DNA of 64,000 nt from Acidobacteriota bacterium (GTDB taxonomy: Bacteria; Acidobacteriota; Vicinamibacteria; Vicinamibacterales; SCN-69-37), in NCBI GenBank assembly GCA_947467605.1, contig CANIII010000023.1, forward strand, positions 22,197 to 86,196. Direction: 5' to 3'. The position numbers and the translations under genes were made by a program. Under the pieces are notes generated by a model, which was not told where the DNA came from, ran no database searches, and saw nothing but the letters and a program-made list of their open reading frames with translations. Of the stretch, positions 1-9,019 are shown one piece after another. Position 1 is the stretch's first letter; each line of letters opens with the position of its first letter.

Positions 1-1588
1 ACAGCTCCTGCGCGATGACGGACGGGTCGTCCGAGACCTGCGCCACACGGGCCGCGCCAGCTGCGCCACCGACACCCAACTCGCGGTCGACGCGCTTCAC
101 GTAGTCGACGACCGACGACACCTTGCGCACGTACGGCAATCGCTCCAGCTCGCGCGAGAGCTGGTCCATGCGCTTCAGCGTGTCGGGTTGCTTGATGGCA
201 TCCGGCGGCCCTTCAAGCAGGACCTGAAAGTTATAGATGCCCGCGAGCTTTGTGTCGATCACGGCCGCCGATGTCGATAGCGGATGTGACTTCGCAAAGA
301 AGTTGATGTGATTGGTGTCCACATGCAGCTTCGTGAGCCCGAAGCCGGCGATCGCAGTAATCACGGTCGCCACCGCCATCACGCGCCAGGGATTGCGCGA
401 CGAGAACCGCCCGATCCAGCGCATCGGCGCGGAAAACCACGTTTCCTGGGGCGCCTCGGCCGTCACCTCGTCGAGCCAGCCGAGCATGGTCGGCACAAGC
501 ACGATCGACAGCGCGAAGTCGACCATGATGCCGATCGCCGACCCGATGCCGAACTGTTGCACCGCCACGATGTTGGTCGTGCAGAGCGACAACATGCCGA
601 GCGCCGTCGTGCCGCTGGCGCCCAGCAACGGCGCAAACAGATTCGCGACGGTCGATCTAAACGCGGCCTCCTTGCTGCCGTGCCGGCGCTCGTGGTCGAA
701 GTGTTGCAGGATGTGCACGTCGTCAGCGATCGCCAAGACGACAATGAGCGGCACGAGCATGCTGCTGAGGACGTTGTAGCTGAAGCCGAGGAGGCTGTAG
801 AGACCGAGCGACCACAACACGCTGATCAGCACGGCGACCAACGTCAGCAGCGTCTTCTTCCAGGAACGGAAGAGGAGGTAGATCGCCAGCATCGTGACGA
901 GGAAGATCGGTGGCGTGAAGACGCGCTGGTTGTCGAGCGTGACCCGGTTGTAGGCTTCGGTGATCTCGAGGCTGCCGTTCAGATGTGCTTTGAACTCCGT
1001 CGGGGTCCGCCGTGAGACGATGCCTTCAATCTCAGCCAGCACTTGCGGGCGCACCGTGTCGATCTTGGCTTCGTCGAAAAACACGATGATCGCGGCGGTG
1101 GTGCCGTCTTCCGAGATGAGATCGCCGCGCAGGAGTTCGTCGCCGAGTGCGCGCGCACCGACTTCTGCCGGTGTCTTTCGACCGAGGTCCTTGAAGAGAC
1201 GGCGCACATCAAGCCCGCCATCGTCACCGGGGGTGGCCGGGAGGGCGTCGATGACCGTTGCCGTCGCGAGGCTGCTGACGCGCTGAACGGTGTTGACCTT
1301 CTCGATGTCTGCGGTCAGCGCCTCGACCAGCTGGAGGCCGTCCGCGCTCAGCAGACGGTCGCGTGTCGGCGCCTCAATCGCGATGATCAGCGTGCGTGTA
1401 CCGCCGAACTCGTCTCGAAAGCGCGCGTAGTCCTTGTAGATCGGATCCTTGACCGAAAACCAGGCGGTCAGGTCGTTGTCGATCTTGGTGATGTTGGCGC
1501 TCGGTACAAACGCGACCGCGCCGATGACGATGATCGTGGTGAGCACGCGGCGCCAGCGCCAGATGAAGGCGGCAATGGCCTGGCTCAC
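1..1588 (-). CDS. MMPL/RND-family exporter, N-terminal part (runs off window)
   Basis: The reading frame is open from a GTG at 1588 to the window edge, giving about 529 residues of an MMPL-type RND transporter. Seen: a first membrane segment near residues 14-31, then a periplasmic loop, then a cluster of membrane segments including 'VLSSMLVPLIVVLAIADDVH', the conserved intramembrane D-D-H typical of these pumps, and a second membrane block before a second loop. Such proteins use the proton gradient to export lipids or hydrophobic compounds. The GTG overlaps the stop of the LolA-like gene by four bases (GTGA), so the two are translationally coupled, and the pair is a common combination for moving lipids or lipoproteins to the outer membrane. 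The substrate is not readable from sequence. Confidence 0.88.
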   Translation of the reverse strand, partial: MSQAIAAFIWRWRRVLTTIIVIGAVAFVPSANITKIDNDLTAWFSVKDPIYKDYARFRDEFGGTRTLIIAIEAPTRDRLLSADGLQLVEALTADIEKVNTVQRVSSLATATVIDALPATPGDDGGLDVRRLFKDLGRKTPAEVGARALGDELLRGDLISEDGTTAAIIVFFDEAKIDTVRPQVLAEIEGIVSRRTPTEFKAHLNGSLEITEAYNRVTLDNQRVFTPPIFLVTMLAIYLLFRSWKKTLLTLVAVLISVLWSLGLYSLLGFSYNVLSSMLVPLIVVLAIADDVHILQHFDHERRHGSKEAAFRSTVANLFAPLLGASGTTALGMLSLCTTNIVAVQQFGIGSAIGIMVDFALSIVLVPTMLGWLDEVTAEAPQETWFSAPMRWIGRFSSRNPWRVMAVATVITAIAGFGLTKLHVDTNHINFFAKSHPLSTSAAVIDTKLAGIYNFQVLLEGPPDAIKQPDTLKRMDQLSRELERLPYVRKVSSVVDYVKRVDRELGVGGAAGAARVAQVSDDPSVIAQEL

Positions 1589-2388
1589 TTGATGACCTTC
1601 TCAAGCTCCCGCCGGGTGAACGCGTCATCGGTGAGGCCGACGTCGTACTCCGCCTTCTCCACCGTCAGCTCCGTGCGGGTCTTCTGGCCGACGTCCTGCA
1701 TGCGCATCGACGTTACGGTCCAGTACTTGCCGACCCGTTCCACGCGCGTCGCATCGAAGACCTTCTGAATATCACCGCGCTTGCCATAGATGTCAGCGTG
1801 GGTGACGACGAAGGTGTCTTTGCGAATCGTGGAGATCACACGTGGGAAGCGCGCGCCGGCATTGCGGGCACGCGACTCGAGCGTGTAGGACGCGCCGTTG
1901 TCGGCCGTGTCGTTGACGAGGGTGTAGGTGTAGTCGTCGAAGGCGCGGCCGCCGATGTCTTCGTACGTGAAGTCGCTACCGACGAAACTTTCCTGCGCTT
2001 CGCTGCCGGCAATGCGCCGCACGCGGGCGAGCGAGGGCAGGTACAGAAATCGCTCAGCGTCGGCACCCGGGTGTTCCCACACGAGAAACGCGGTGCCGGC
2101 GATGTCCGCAGGGTAGGTGAAGCGTGTGAGCGACTTGTCACCGGACGGTGCCTTCTTCGAGAGCACCGTCAGTGCGCGCTCGCGCGCGCGGTCCTGACGG
2201 TCGAAGAGTTTCATTTTGAAGGTGACGCGGCCGTCGCGGCCGGTGTCGCGCTGATCGGAGTGGCGCGCGACCCACTCGCCTTGTGCTTGCGGTGAACCTG
2301 CGGGGAGCGTCCCCACCTCTTGCTGAATGGCGATCCCGGGCTCGGCCTTCAGGAAGAGTGTGAGGAAGACGATTAGGAGGCGAGACAT
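1585..2388 (-). CDS. LolA-like outer-membrane lipoprotein-sorting protein
   Basis: A 267-residue exported protein. The ATG at 2388 is preferred over the upstream 2529 because it begins a clear signal peptide (MSRLLIVFLTLFL...). The longer start would run into the divergent AsmA gene. The body resembles the LolA-like domain found beside MMPL exporters: beta-rich, with 'TFKMKLFDRQDRARERALTV' near the start, then 'LVWEHPGADAERFLYLPSLA' and 'VGSDFTYEDI'. This family (outer membrane lipoprotein-sorting protein, LolA/VioE fold) is thought to carry an acyl ligand across the periplasm. It ends inside the start of the MMPL gene, so the two act together. Family call good; cargo unknown. Confidence 0.8.
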   Translation of the reverse strand: MSRLLIVFLTLFLKAEPGIAIQQEVGTLPAGSPQAQGEWVARHSDQRDTGRDGRVTFKMKLFDRQDRARERALTVLSKKAPSGDKSLTRFTYPADIAGTAFLVWEHPGADAERFLYLPSLARVRRIAGSEAQESFVGSDFTYEDIGGRAFDDYTYTLVNDTADNGASYTLESRARNAGARFPRVISTIRKDTFVVTHADIYGKRGDIQKVFDATRVERVGKYWTVTSMRMQDVGQKTRTELTVEKAEYDVGLTDDAFTRRELEKVIK

Positions 2389-2516
2389 GCGTCTTACGCT
2401 GGTTAACGGTCCCTGGGGAAAGGGAACCGCGAGGGTCGACTTACGTTGTGTGAGCCCGGGATCTCCGAGACGAATTATGTGAACACTTTCACAGCGGGTC
2501 AAGGAATATCCTGCCT
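2389..2516. promoter_or_regulatory. Divergent intergenic region (LolA-like / AsmA-like)
   Basis: These 128 bases separate two divergent starts and must hold promoters for both the exporter operon and the AsmA-OmpA operon. AAGGA at 2501-2505 is a plausible ribosome binding site for the plus-strand gene. No clear -10 element was picked out. Confidence 0.4.
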
Positions 2517-4064
2517 GTGGTGGCACCAATCAGAAAAAAACTGTTGTGGATGTTGGCGATCGCGGCCGGCACGGTGACAGTTTTGTTCGTGACTGCGGCT
2601 TTGACCCTACGCACCGACGCGCTTCGACCGCGCGTGGTCAACGCACTGGCCGACGCATTGAATTGCGATGTGACGTTGGACGCGCTGGAAGTGCGGCTCG
2701 TCCCCACCATCAGGGTCACCGGCACCAATCTCACCATCCGTCTTCGCAACCGCCCGGAGCTGCCGCCCTTTGCCGAAGCGTCGAGTTTTACCGTGCGCCT
2801 TGGCCTGTTGTCGATGCTGCGTCGGCATATTGACGTCGTCGACGTCGATGGCCTGCATATGAATGTGCCGAAGAAGTTTGCCGAGGCCATCGGCGGGAAT
2901 GCCGGAAAGCCGGCATCTCCGCTGAGGAGTTCGCTCTTCACCGTCAATCATTTGGTAACACACGACGGAACATTAAATTTTGTCGGCCGTGAACCGAACA
3001 ACCGTCCGTTGCGTTTTGCTATTCACGACTTCGACATTGCGGAACCGAGCGTCGAGCACGCGATGCGTTTCACCGCGCACGTGACCAACCCATTCCCGAG
3101 CGGCGTGGTCACGACGAGCGGCACATTCGGGCCATGGAGTCGTGACGATCCGACGCAGACACCGCTCGCGGGGATGTTCGATCTGGCAGACGGCGACCTC
3201 AGCTCCATCGCCGGCATCTCCGGCCACGTCGCCTCCACGGGCACCTTCACCGGTCAGCTCACCGAGATTCACGTGAACGGCTCAAGCCGCACCGAGAATT
3301 TCTCCCTCGAGCTCGGCGGCAGTCCTGTGGCGATCACGACGACGTTCGATGTGACGATCGATGGCAGCGACGGAACGACCGTGCTCGATCGCGTCGACGC
3401 GGTCCTTATCAAGACGCCGTTGCATTTCACCGGCGTCATCAGCAACGCACCCACGCCAGGCCATGACGTCGCGCTGACGGTGGAGGTCCACGAGGGTCGC
3501 ATCGAGGACATCCTGCCGCTCGTGATCAAGACCGACCGGCCCATCCTGATCGGCCGAGTCTCATCGAAGAGCCGACTCTGGCTGCCGCCCGGACCCGCGA
3601 CCACCGTGCAGCGGCTGCACGTTGACGGCACCTTCGACGTGCGCGCCGCCCGATTCACCGATGCGCTGATGCAAACAACGCTGAGAGAGCTGAGTCAACG
3701 GGCGAAAGCCAAAGATCAGGACAAGGACAATCAACCAATCGATGTCGACGTGGCCGGGGCACTGACGCTGCAGAACGGCGTGGTGCGCTTGCCAGGGGTC
3801 GCGGCCAAGGTGCCTGGGGCGCGATTCGACTTGTCCGGCACGTACCTCATCGGACCGGAGACGCTCAACTTTCGCGGCACGGCGCGGCTCGAAGCGAGCA
3901 TGTCGAAGGTGGTGGGCGGCTTCAAGTCGATTTTCATCAAGCCCTTCAACCGATTGTTCAGCGAGAACGGCAGTGGAGCGATAATCCCGATTGCGATTAC
4001 CGGCACGCGACAGATGCCGGAGTTTGGCGTCCGCAAGGCAGACATCTTCAAGAAGGGGAAATGA
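2517..4064 (+). CDS. AsmA-like envelope protein
   Basis: A 515-residue protein starting at GTG 2517 (the next codon, 2520, is also GTG) behind AAGGA at 2501-2505. There is one N-terminal membrane anchor at about residues 8-28. The segment after it, 'ALRPRVVNALADALNCDVTL' and on to the 'VRLVPTIRVTG' stretch, is the typical AsmA N-terminus. The last third, with repeated beta strands and 'LSGTYLIGPETLNFRGTA', matches AsmA-like C-terminal domains. AsmA-type proteins are inner-membrane anchored periplasmic bridges implicated in phospholipid transport to the outer membrane. Its stop overlaps the next start (ATGA), linking it to the OmpA-like gene. Confidence 0.8.
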   Translation: MVAPIRKKLLWMLAIAAGTVTVLFVTAALTLRTDALRPRVVNALADALNCDVTLDALEVRLVPTIRVTGTNLTIRLRNRPELPPFAEASSFTVRLGLLSMLRRHIDVVDVDGLHMNVPKKFAEAIGGNAGKPASPLRSSLFTVNHLVTHDGTLNFVGREPNNRPLRFAIHDFDIAEPSVEHAMRFTAHVTNPFPSGVVTTSGTFGPWSRDDPTQTPLAGMFDLADGDLSSIAGISGHVASTGTFTGQLTEIHVNGSSRTENFSLELGGSPVAITTTFDVTIDGSDGTTVLDRVDAVLIKTPLHFTGVISNAPTPGHDVALTVEVHEGRIEDILPLVIKTDRPILIGRVSSKSRLWLPPGPATTVQRLHVDGTFDVRAARFTDALMQTTLRELSQRAKAKDQDKDNQPIDVDVAGALTLQNGVVRLPGVAAKVPGARFDLSGTYLIGPETLNFRGTARLEASMSKVVGGFKSIFIKPFNRLFSENGSGAIIPIAITGTRQMPEFGVRKADIFKKGK

Positions 4065-4912
4065 GCGTGCGAATCCTCGTACGAGTTCTGGTGTTGCTCG
4101 CATCACTCGGTGGCCTGTTGACAGCCACGCCGGCACTGGCCCAACAGGACGAGCCCGGATCCAAAGACCACCCGATGGTCTCGCGCATGGCGAACTACTA
4201 CATTTCCAACTACGCCACGCGCGAGTTCAACGCGTTCGGTTTCCTCGTCGGCGACGACAAGGAGCAGCGCGTTGAAGGCAAGTACTGGCAGATCGACTAC
4301 TGGCTGAAAGACAACGCCAAGGGCGCGAGCATGCTCGAGATTTCGCGCAACTACCGGAACGCGTTCATCGCCAAGGGCGGCACGTTGAAATACGTCGACA
4401 ACGACAATGTGCACACGGTGTTGACGCTGACCGCCAACGGGTCAGAACTGTGGTGTGACGTCGACGTCTCGAACGACGGCGACGTGTACACGCTCACGAT
4501 CATTGAGAAGACGATCATGGCGCAGCAAGTGGAACTCTCCGCTGCCGCGCTGGCCAAAGCGCTGAACGACACGGGCTCGATCGCCCTCCACAACATCCTG
4601 TTCGACACGGGTCAGGCCACACTCAAAGCGGAGTCATCGAAAGAACTGCAGCTGGTCATCGACGTCCTCAAAGCAGACGCGACGCTCAAGATCGAAATCC
4701 AGGGCCACACCGACAACACGGGCGTGAAGGCGGCCAACCTGACGCTGTCGCAGCAGCGCGCTGACGCCGTGCGCGACTACCTCATCAAGACTGGTGGCAT
4801 CGCCGCGACGCGACTCACCGCCGTCGGCCTGGGCGACACGAAGCCCGTGGCGCCGAACACCACGGAAGACGGCAAGGCGAAGAACCGGCGCGTGGAGCTG
4901 GTGAAAAAGTAG
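4061..4912 (+). CDS. OmpA-family exported protein
   Basis: A 283-residue protein with a signal peptide ending ATPALAQQ. The C-terminal ~110 residues form an OmpA-like peptidoglycan-binding domain: 'NILFDTGQATLKAES', then 'IEIQGHTDNTG', 'NLTLSQQRADAVRDYL' and 'RLTAVGLGDTKPVA...NRRVELV'. The aspartate and arginine of the diaminopimelate-binding NL...R / HTDN region are present. The first half, about residues 30-165, is a separate domain I do not recognise. It is coupled to the AsmA-like gene by a four-base overlap, which suggests a role in envelope maintenance. Confidence 0.87.
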   Translation: MSVRILVRVLVLLASLGGLLTATPALAQQDEPGSKDHPMVSRMANYYISNYATREFNAFGFLVGDDKEQRVEGKYWQIDYWLKDNAKGASMLEISRNYRNAFIAKGGTLKYVDNDNVHTVLTLTANGSELWCDVDVSNDGDVYTLTIIEKTIMAQQVELSAAALAKALNDTGSIALHNILFDTGQATLKAESSKELQLVIDVLKADATLKIEIQGHTDNTGVKAANLTLSQQRADAVRDYLIKTGGIAATRLTAVGLGDTKPVAPNTTEDGKAKNRRVELVKK

Positions 4913-4920
4913 GTGGCGGG

Positions 4921-5340
4921 TCAGACCGCCGTACTGAGCGACGCCTTCGCCCCGTCATCGATCACCGTCGGCGTCTGCGTGTCGTAGTCAAAGCGAACGA
5001 TCACGGTTTTTGCGGTCGCGACGAGTTGCCCTGTCGCGACGTTCACGACCTCGTAGCTGTAGGTCAGACTCGTGCGTCCGAAGCCGTCGAGGCTGAGCTT
5101 CACGTCGAGGTCGTCGCCATACTTGGCTTGCGCGCGATAGTCGAACTCCACGCGCGCCAGGATGAAGCCCACGCCGCGAGGGCCGACATCAGCGGCGCTT
5201 CTGGCCTGAAAGCCCATCTGCGCACGCCACAGGTTGAACCGCGCCTGCTCGAGGTACGTGAGATAGACGGCGTTATTGACGTGCCCGAGCGGATCGCAAT
5301 CACGAAACCGCACCTGCAGCCGATGGGTGATGAGCAGCAT
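4921..5340 (-). CDS. Acyl-CoA thioesterase, 4HBT/YbgC type
   Basis: A 139-residue hotdog-fold protein. The N-terminus 'RFRDCDPLGHVNNAVYLTYL' contains the family signature, with the catalytic aspartate in D-P-L-G-H-V-N-N. Members hydrolyse acyl-CoA thioesters in the cytoplasm; the acyl chain preference cannot be read here. The start shares one base with the ThyX stop (TGATG), so it is the last gene of the def-thyX-thioesterase run. The length is normal for the family. Confidence 0.85.
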   Translation of the reverse strand: MLLITHRLQVRFRDCDPLGHVNNAVYLTYLEQARFNLWRAQMGFQARSAADVGPRGVGFILARVEFDYRAQAKYGDDLDVKLSLDGFGRTSLTYSYEVVNVATGQLVATAKTVIVRFDYDTQTPTVIDDGAKASLSTAV

Positions 5341-6920
5341 CAGATGCGTTCAGCGCGCTTCTTCTCGAGGCGGCGCTCTTCCTGGAGGCGCTCGAGCTCA
5401 ACCGCCGAGTGATCAGTGAACCGCATCGCGTCGGCGATCGCGTGATGGCCGGCCCGCTCACGAATCAAGGTGTGCATCTGCTGGCACACGCGGCGATACG
5501 CCGGGTGACCGGCCGGCGCCGTGCGCAGTTCGATCACATGCATGGCCTCGCGCGCGTTCATGTCCATGATGAAACGAACGCGATACGCGAGCGACACCGC
5601 GTACTGCGCTGCGTCGCGCAAGCCCGCTGAGGTGAGCGCGTCGAACAGTTCGGCCGAACGCGTCATCGCGGCATCCCAGTCCGCGCCGGCGCCAGACTCG
5701 ATCACCGCTTCCGGGCGGATGTGCCCGTGGCGCGTCGTGAGCGACTGCCAGTCGATCGTCATCAAGCGATGCCGCTGCAGATCGCGGAACGCGCCGTAAT
5801 CGGTGAGCACATCAAAGCGATAGCCCGTCCGCTCGAATGCGCGACCAGGACGATGGCGACGATTGGTGCGGTTGCCGACATAGGCCGCCAGCACCGCCGC
5901 GCGATCCGCCGCACTCATCGCGCGCGCCATGGTCAGCAACTGATCGTCGGGCAGTTCCGTGGATGTGTAGAGCGCAGCCGCGACGACCTTCACTTCGCCG
6001 TCAGGATCGAAGTCCGACAGCGTGACTTCCTCGCGATCACCCGGCTCAATGTCCGCGGTGAGACGCCCCGCGACGGCGAGCGTCTTCGCGCGTGCCTCCG
6101 CAAAGTACGACGTCCACACACCGCCCCGCTCGGGCTGGTCGACGCGGGTCAGAAACGCGGGGATCACTTTCCTCAGTTCCGTCAGCATCGAGTCGGCGTA
6201 GTCGCGCACCTCGGCCAGCGGATGGGCGCGCATGCGCAAAATCAGCGCTTCATACGCCTGGCCGGTCGCGTAGATGCCGACATTCGACTGCGTGGCCGCG
6301 GGCAAAAGCCCGCGCAAGGTGTCGAGCGCCTTCGCGCGCGTCGCCGAGCGGTAGACGGCATCGGAATCTCCCGGCGCCTTTGGATACTTCTTCTCGAAGT
6401 AGGCGCGCAGCGGATCGATCCACTTCGCGTACGTCTCGAATGTCGCATCAAGCGCAGCCACGTACGTCGCGCGCAGCGGATGCCCGTCGAGCTCTGACGG
6501 CACGTGATATCGCCACACATCACCCGTGCGATCGGTGTACGGAATGTAGCGCGTCGACTGCTCGAGGTACGCCGCCAGCCGGCCGCGCTCAAGCACCTTC
6601 GTCAGCAGGTTCGAGACGTTCTCGCACGCGAGATGCACACCGCCGAGCTGCGCCACAGAGTCGTCGCCATAGTCGTTGAAGATGCGGCCGTACAACTTCT
6701 CCGCCCGCTCCACGCCGACCGTCGACGGTCCGGTGTCGCCAGCATCGGCAAGATCGGTCGCGAACTCATCGAGAAACAGTTGACGCAGCGATTTCGCCGA
6801 CCGCGAGTACCGCGCGAACAGCGCGCCTTTGACCGTCTCCGGCAGATTGATCAGCGCAAAGACCGGACGATCCGTGTTCGAAAAGTATCGCGACAGCAGT
6901 TCACTATTCGTCGTCGTCAT
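5340..6920 (-). CDS. thyX: FAD-dependent thymidylate synthase ThyX, internally duplicated
   Basis: ThyX makes dTMP from dUMP using methylene-THF and NADPH/FAD. The classic enzyme is about 220-250 residues and works as a tetramer; this one is 526 residues with two ThyX-like halves. The second half carries an intact RHRX7S motif (RHR at 383-385, Ser393, 'QRHRLMTIDWQSLTTRHG'). The first half has the same spacing but with RGR (112-114, Ser122, 'ERGRLAAYLEQSTRY') after 'NDYGDDSVAQ', a ThyX-like context. The two halves may form a pseudo-dimer. The start ATG (MTTTNSE) lies inside the deformylase 3' end, a 17-base overlap. No thyA is seen in the window. Confidence 0.85.
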   Translation of the reverse strand: MTTTNSELLSRYFSNTDRPVFALINLPETVKGALFARYSRSAKSLRQLFLDEFATDLADAGDTGPSTVGVERAEKLYGRIFNDYGDDSVAQLGGVHLACENVSNLLTKVLERGRLAAYLEQSTRYIPYTDRTGDVWRYHVPSELDGHPLRATYVAALDATFETYAKWIDPLRAYFEKKYPKAPGDSDAVYRSATRAKALDTLRGLLPAATQSNVGIYATGQAYEALILRMRAHPLAEVRDYADSMLTELRKVIPAFLTRVDQPERGGVWTSYFAEARAKTLAVAGRLTADIEPGDREEVTLSDFDPDGEVKVVAAALYTSTELPDDQLLTMARAMSAADRAAVLAAYVGNRTNRRHRPGRAFERTGYRFDVLTDYGAFRDLQRHRLMTIDWQSLTTRHGHIRPEAVIESGAGADWDAAMTRSAELFDALTSAGLRDAAQYAVSLAYRVRFIMDMNAREAMHVIELRTAPAGHPAYRRVCQQMHTLIRERAGHHAIADAMRFTDHSAVELERLQEERRLEKKRAERI

Positions 6921-7485
6921 CGTCGTCGTTCTTTCGCCAGAAGCGGGAGTACTCGTCGAGAAACGTCAGCGTCTCGAAGCTCTTCATGCGATCAAAGAAG
7001 AGCACCCCGTCGAGGTGGTCAGCTTCGTGCTGAATCACGCGCGCCGGCAAGCCTGATGCCTGAAGCTCAATCTTCTTACCCTGGCGATTGAACGCCTTCA
7101 CGCTGATGGCTTTGGGCCGGGTCACCATGCCGCGGATGTCCGGGATGCTGAGGCAGCCTTCCCAGTCGGCGTCCAGCTCGGCCTCAGCAGCGCCGGGTGC
7201 GATGAGCGGCGTAATCACCGGATTAATGAGCGCGACAAACGGCATCTCGTCGTCATCCGACATCTGGCCGGTGAGCTTTGAGGAGCGCAGACCTGCCACA
7301 AACAGCCGGACGCTCTCATGAATCTGTGGCGCAGCCAGACCGATGCCCTGGTATTCGCGCATCGTCTCGAACATGTCGTCGATCAGTTGCTGGAAGGCCG
7401 GAGACACGATTTCGGCCGGTTCAACGGTGCGGGCTTTCGCGCGGAGCACGGGATGGCCCATGCGCGCGACTTTGAGGATCGCCAT
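6904..7485 (-). CDS. def: Peptide deformylase
   Basis: A 193-residue deformylase that removes the formyl group from new proteins. All three metal motifs are present: GIGLAAPQ (GxGLAxPQ), WEGCLS (EGCLS, metal cysteine) and QHEADH (HExxH). Start at ATG 7485 (MAILKVARMG) rather than 7494. A TATAAT hexamer ends eight bases before it, which suggests a leaderless message. The C-terminus is an unusual acidic tail of six aspartates and a glutamate, encoded by GAC/GAT repeats that overlap the thyX start. Confidence 0.94.
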   Translation of the reverse strand: MAILKVARMGHPVLRAKARTVEPAEIVSPAFQQLIDDMFETMREYQGIGLAAPQIHESVRLFVAGLRSSKLTGQMSDDDEMPFVALINPVITPLIAPGAAEAELDADWEGCLSIPDIRGMVTRPKAISVKAFNRQGKKIELQASGLPARVIQHEADHLDGVLFFDRMKSFETLTFLDEYSRFWRKNDDDDDDE

Positions 7486-7493
7486 TGCAACCA

Positions 7494-7499
7494 ATTATA
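7494..7499 (-). promoter_or_regulatory. -10 element of def (leaderless spacing)
   Basis: TATAAT on the minus strand, followed by eight bases and the ATG at 7485. The transcript would begin at or next to the start codon. Confidence 0.55.
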
Positions 7500-7506
7500 G
7501 GCTTGC

Positions 7507-7512
7507 TAGAGT
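7507..7512 (+). promoter_or_regulatory. -10 element of the 7520 lipoprotein (leaderless spacing)
   Basis: TAGAGT on the plus strand, then seven bases, then ATG at 7520. It lies only eight bases from the divergent def -10. Confidence 0.45.
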
Positions 7513-7519
7513 TCCGCCC

Positions 7520-7999
7520 ATGCGTACGAGACTCACCTCTGCGGCTGGTTTTCTGGCGTTGCTGGCAACCACGGCGTGCGGCACGGCGGCGACCTCGCCG
7601 ACGTCGACCACGACGCTCGCGACGACGTCTTTGCTGAGCACGAGCCTGAGGACGGGCACCTACGCGTCGACGCAGTCGATGACGGCGCAACAGGGCACGT
7701 GCGGCGGCTTCTCGTGGACGATTACCGGACTCACCGCAACGTCGGTGTCGGGCACATTCTCAGCCACCTGTAATGGCAGCACGCAGATGTCGGGCAGCGG
7801 CTCGGCGCAGGCCACGCTCGCGAGCAACGGCACAATCAACTGGACCGGAACGGCGGTCGCCTCCGTGCCCGGCAACAACAACTGCGCGGTGAGCCTCAGC
7901 GGCACGGTCGAAGTGACCGGCTCAGGGTTCAAGATCCCTTACTCGGGTACGACGTGCCTCGGTGCCGTCAGCGGGACGGAAATTCTCGGACCGAAGTAA
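7520..7999 (+). CDS. Small Cys-containing lipoprotein, unknown function
   Basis: A 159-residue exported protein. The ATG at 7520 is chosen because it begins a signal peptide ending 'LLATTAC', a probable though imperfect lipobox. The mature part starts with a Thr/Ser-rich linker and continues as a small beta-rich domain with four further cysteines (near 'GTCGGF', 'ATCNGS', 'NNCAVS', 'TTCLGA'), likely disulfide-bonded. I do not recognise the family. Its 3' end overlaps the convergent aldo/keto reductase by 32 bases. Confidence 0.7.
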   Translation: MRTRLTSAAGFLALLATTACGTAATSPTSTTTLATTSLLSTSLRTGTYASTQSMTAQQGTCGGFSWTITGLTATSVSGTFSATCNGSTQMSGSGSAQATLASNGTINWTGTAVASVPGNNNCAVSLSGTVEVTGSGFKIPYSGTTCLGAVSGTEILGPK

Positions 8000-8975
8000 C
8001 GCCTGCCGCATCGATCGCTGCGAGATCCGCCGTGTCGAGCCGCACGTCTGCCGCGCTCATCGTGCTGTGCAACTGATCAAGGCTGCGACATCCCACAACC
8101 GGCACGGTCACGAACGGCTGTGACAGCAGGTAGCCGAGTGTGACCTGCGCGATCGTCAGCGACTTTGCCGTGGCGATGGCCGCGATCTCCCGATGGCGCT
8201 TCTGGTTTGGCGCAAATGGATAGCCAGCAGGTCCATTACCGAATCGGTATCGCAGCGACCAGAGTGACGACGACATCTTGGTGAAGAGGCCGCCGGCCTG
8301 TGAGGAGTACGGCACGCACGCGAGGCCTGAGTCCGCGTGCATGCGCCACATGTCAGCGTCCATCACGGCGAGTGTGCGGTCGGGCAGTGTGGCCGGATCG
8401 ATCACGGCCGCGTTCCACATCGGTTGATTCGCCACGAATCCGACCTGACCAGATGCCGAGGCGTAGTCGTTCGCTTCGCGAATTCGGTGGGCTTTCCAGT
8501 TTGAGCAGGCGATGTATCTGATCGTACCGGCGCGCATGTGGGAATTCAGCGCGTCGATGACGGTGGCGACTGGCGTTGATGGGTCGTCGCGATGCACGTA
8601 ATAGAGATCGATCCGCTCGATGTTGAGCCGTTGAAGACTCGCGTCGACATCGGCGGCAATCTCGCGACCGTTGAGGCGCGACGTGCCGTCACCAGCCGCG
8701 TGCCCGCCCTTTGTGGCGATGACGAGTGCACTGCGATTGCGCCGCTCCAGCATCCAGCGACCGATCAACCCTTCGCTGCGCCCGCGCTCGCCGGGAATCC
8801 AGTCGTTATAGCTGCGCGCGGTGTCAATGAAATTGCCGCCGCGCTCAACGAAAGCGTCGAGGAGCGCGTAGGAGGTGGGCGTGTCGATCGTGGCGCCAAA
8901 CAGCGCCGTGCCGAGCGCGATCGGCGACACGTGCAGTTCGGTGCCGGAGATCATGCGGGTGGTCATTACCGTCAT
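7968..8975 (-). CDS. Aldo/keto reductase
   Basis: An approximately 335-residue NAD(P)H-dependent oxidoreductase of the AKR (TIM barrel) superfamily. Seen: 'ALGTALFGATIDTPTSYALL', then 'FIDTARSYNDWIPGERGRSE' with the catalytic Asp and Tyr, 'IATKGG' with the catalytic Lys, and 'DLYYVHRDDPSTPV' with His. The late 'SLTIAQVTLGYLLSQPFVTV' is the usual cofactor-binding region. The ATG at 8975 is favoured since TATGAT at 8988-8993 on the minus strand lies 12 bases upstream; ATGs at 8966 and 8954 are possible. The substrate is unknown. Confidence 0.88.
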   Translation of the reverse strand: MTVMTTRMISGTELHVSPIALGTALFGATIDTPTSYALLDAFVERGGNFIDTARSYNDWIPGERGRSEGLIGRWMLERRNRSALVIATKGGHAAGDGTSRLNGREIAADVDASLQRLNIERIDLYYVHRDDPSTPVATVIDALNSHMRAGTIRYIACSNWKAHRIREANDYASASGQVGFVANQPMWNAAVIDPATLPDRTLAVMDADMWRMHADSGLACVPYSSQAGGLFTKMSSSLWSLRYRFGNGPAGYPFAPNQKRHREIAAIATAKSLTIAQVTLGYLLSQPFVTVPVVGCRSLDQLHSTMSAADVRLDTADLAAIDAAGVTSVREFPSR

Positions 8976-9019
8976 CGCAAGAGGCCGATCATAGCGCACG
9001 CCTCCAGACTTCGCCGGCC

